A DNA stretch of 39,843 nucleotides, taken from Betaproteobacteria bacterium. GTDB taxonomy: Bacteria > Pseudomonadota > Gammaproteobacteria > Burkholderiales > SG8-39. This document shows positions 39,504-39,843 of the stretch, piece by piece. Position 1 is the first letter of the stretch, and the number at the start of each line of letters is the position of its first letter. A program made the translations under genes and the position numbers. Under the pieces are notes generated by a model that saw nothing but the letters and a program-made list of their open reading frames with translations, had not been told where the DNA came from and did no database searches. The stretch spans positions 1 through 39,843 of the forward strand of contig JANXUV010000012.1 of NCBI GenBank assembly GCA_025356085.1. The letters run 5' to 3'.

Positions 39504-39843
39504 TTAGACGAGCAACTCTTTAACTGTCCGCGTGTACCCATTTGCTGCCGCTTCTTCCTGGGGGTGTGAGCCCTCTCGGACCGCCCAAATGCCGCCGACC
39601 ATCACGTCGCGCACCATGCCCGTTCCCCCCGAGAAAATCAGCGCATTGGCGGCTGCGTCGCCGCTGCGCCCGGCGAGATCCGCGTGGCCCGCATCCAGCA
39701 CCACGAGATCGGCGCGCATGCCGGGTGCGATCGCGCCCATGCGCCGGCCAAGCGCGCGTGCGCCGGCGGCGGCTTCCAGCCAGAGCGTGGTGCCGACCGC
39801 GGGCGTGTTCTTGCCGACCACCAGGTTGCGCCGGCGCGTGGCC
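39504..39843 (-). CDS. hutF: Amidohydrolase, HutF-like formimidoylglutamate deiminase, C-terminal part
   Basis: The last 113 residues of a metal-dependent amidohydrolase whose start lies beyond the window. The end of the catalytic domain (TRRRNLVVGKNTPAVGT and LWLEAAAGARALGRR) runs into the composite beta domain (GAIAPGMRADLVVLDAGHADLAGRSGDAAANALIF, VRDVMVGGIWAVREGSH). The 'LAGRSGDAxxNALIFSGG...VRDVMVGG' pattern is that of N-formimino-L-glutamate deiminases of histidine degradation, rather than of chlorohydrolases or 8-oxoguanine deaminases, which share the fold. The metal-binding residues are outside the window, so this is a moderately firm call. Confidence 0.75.
   Translation of the reverse strand, partial: ATRRRNLVVGKNTPAVGTTLWLEAAAGARALGRRMGAIAPGMRADLVVLDAGHADLAGRSGDAAANALIFSGGTGMVRDVMVGGIWAVREGSHPQEEAAANGYTRTVKELLV

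Overview
The window is a very compact, GC-rich stretch of a proteobacterial chromosome, most likely a betaproteobacterium (Burkholderiales-like). The reasons are two orphan Bug/TctC-type periplasmic binding proteins, many CoA-dependent catabolic enzymes (CaiB/BaiF transferases, acyl-CoA dehydrogenases, short- and medium-chain dehydrogenases) and the style of the rpoC end. This placement is inference from gene content. I see no rRNA, tRNA, CRISPR array or intact insertion sequence.

Layout. 1-870: the 3' end of rpoC and a strong intrinsic terminator. 871-5778 (minus): an ABC-F ATPase (YheS type), a nucleotidyltransferase with a 65-residue partner, and a large fusion of a thiol-dioxygenase-like cupin with four rhodanese domains. 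5799-8981: an acetyltransferase, a quinone-oxidoreductase-like enzyme, a GST and an atypical SDR. 9001-12190 (plus): an operon of a mandelate-racemase-like enzyme, an acyl-CoA ligase and a PCu(A)C copper chaperone. 12194-16291: a Bug receptor with an SDR, a histidine-phosphatase-like protein, and a Pit phosphate transporter with its DUF47/PhoU-like partner.

16347-28165 is the metabolic core. A divergent IclR regulator separates two arms. The minus arm holds an acyl-CoA dehydrogenase, a DUF808 membrane protein, an alpha-methylacyl-CoA racemase and a CaiB/BaiF CoA-transferase. The plus arm holds an SDR, a YhdH/AcuI-like reductase, a ferredoxin with a Cys-x2-His-x2-Cys motif, a cytochrome P450, a two-subunit acyl-CoA dehydrogenase and a further reductase, mostly joined by overlapping stop and start codons. 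Together they look like an oxygenase-initiated, CoA-dependent route for a methyl-branched or cyclic (isoprenoid-like) substrate. The substrate is not shown by the sequence.

28162-37120: an M48 protease with a DUF898 membrane protein, a GST, a frameshifted SDR, an MFS transporter with no ordinary start codon, a PaaI-like thioesterase with an SDR, an ADP-forming acyl-CoA synthetase and a second Bug receptor. 37196-39843 is the accessory end: a small membrane protein, a MazF-type toxin with a ribbon-helix-helix antitoxin and a clear palindromic operator, a diverged second copy of part of the membrane-protein gene on the far side of the toxin-antitoxin pair, a lower-GC secreted protein of unknown function, and the 3' end of a HutF-like amidohydrolase.

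Two architectural themes recur. Several divergent gene pairs are separated by only 1-29 bases and carry a -10-like element 6-9 bases before a start codon, which predicts leaderless mRNAs, in some cases from one symmetric promoter serving both genes. Several convergent pairs overlap by exactly four bases at their stop codons, leaving no room for intergenic terminators.
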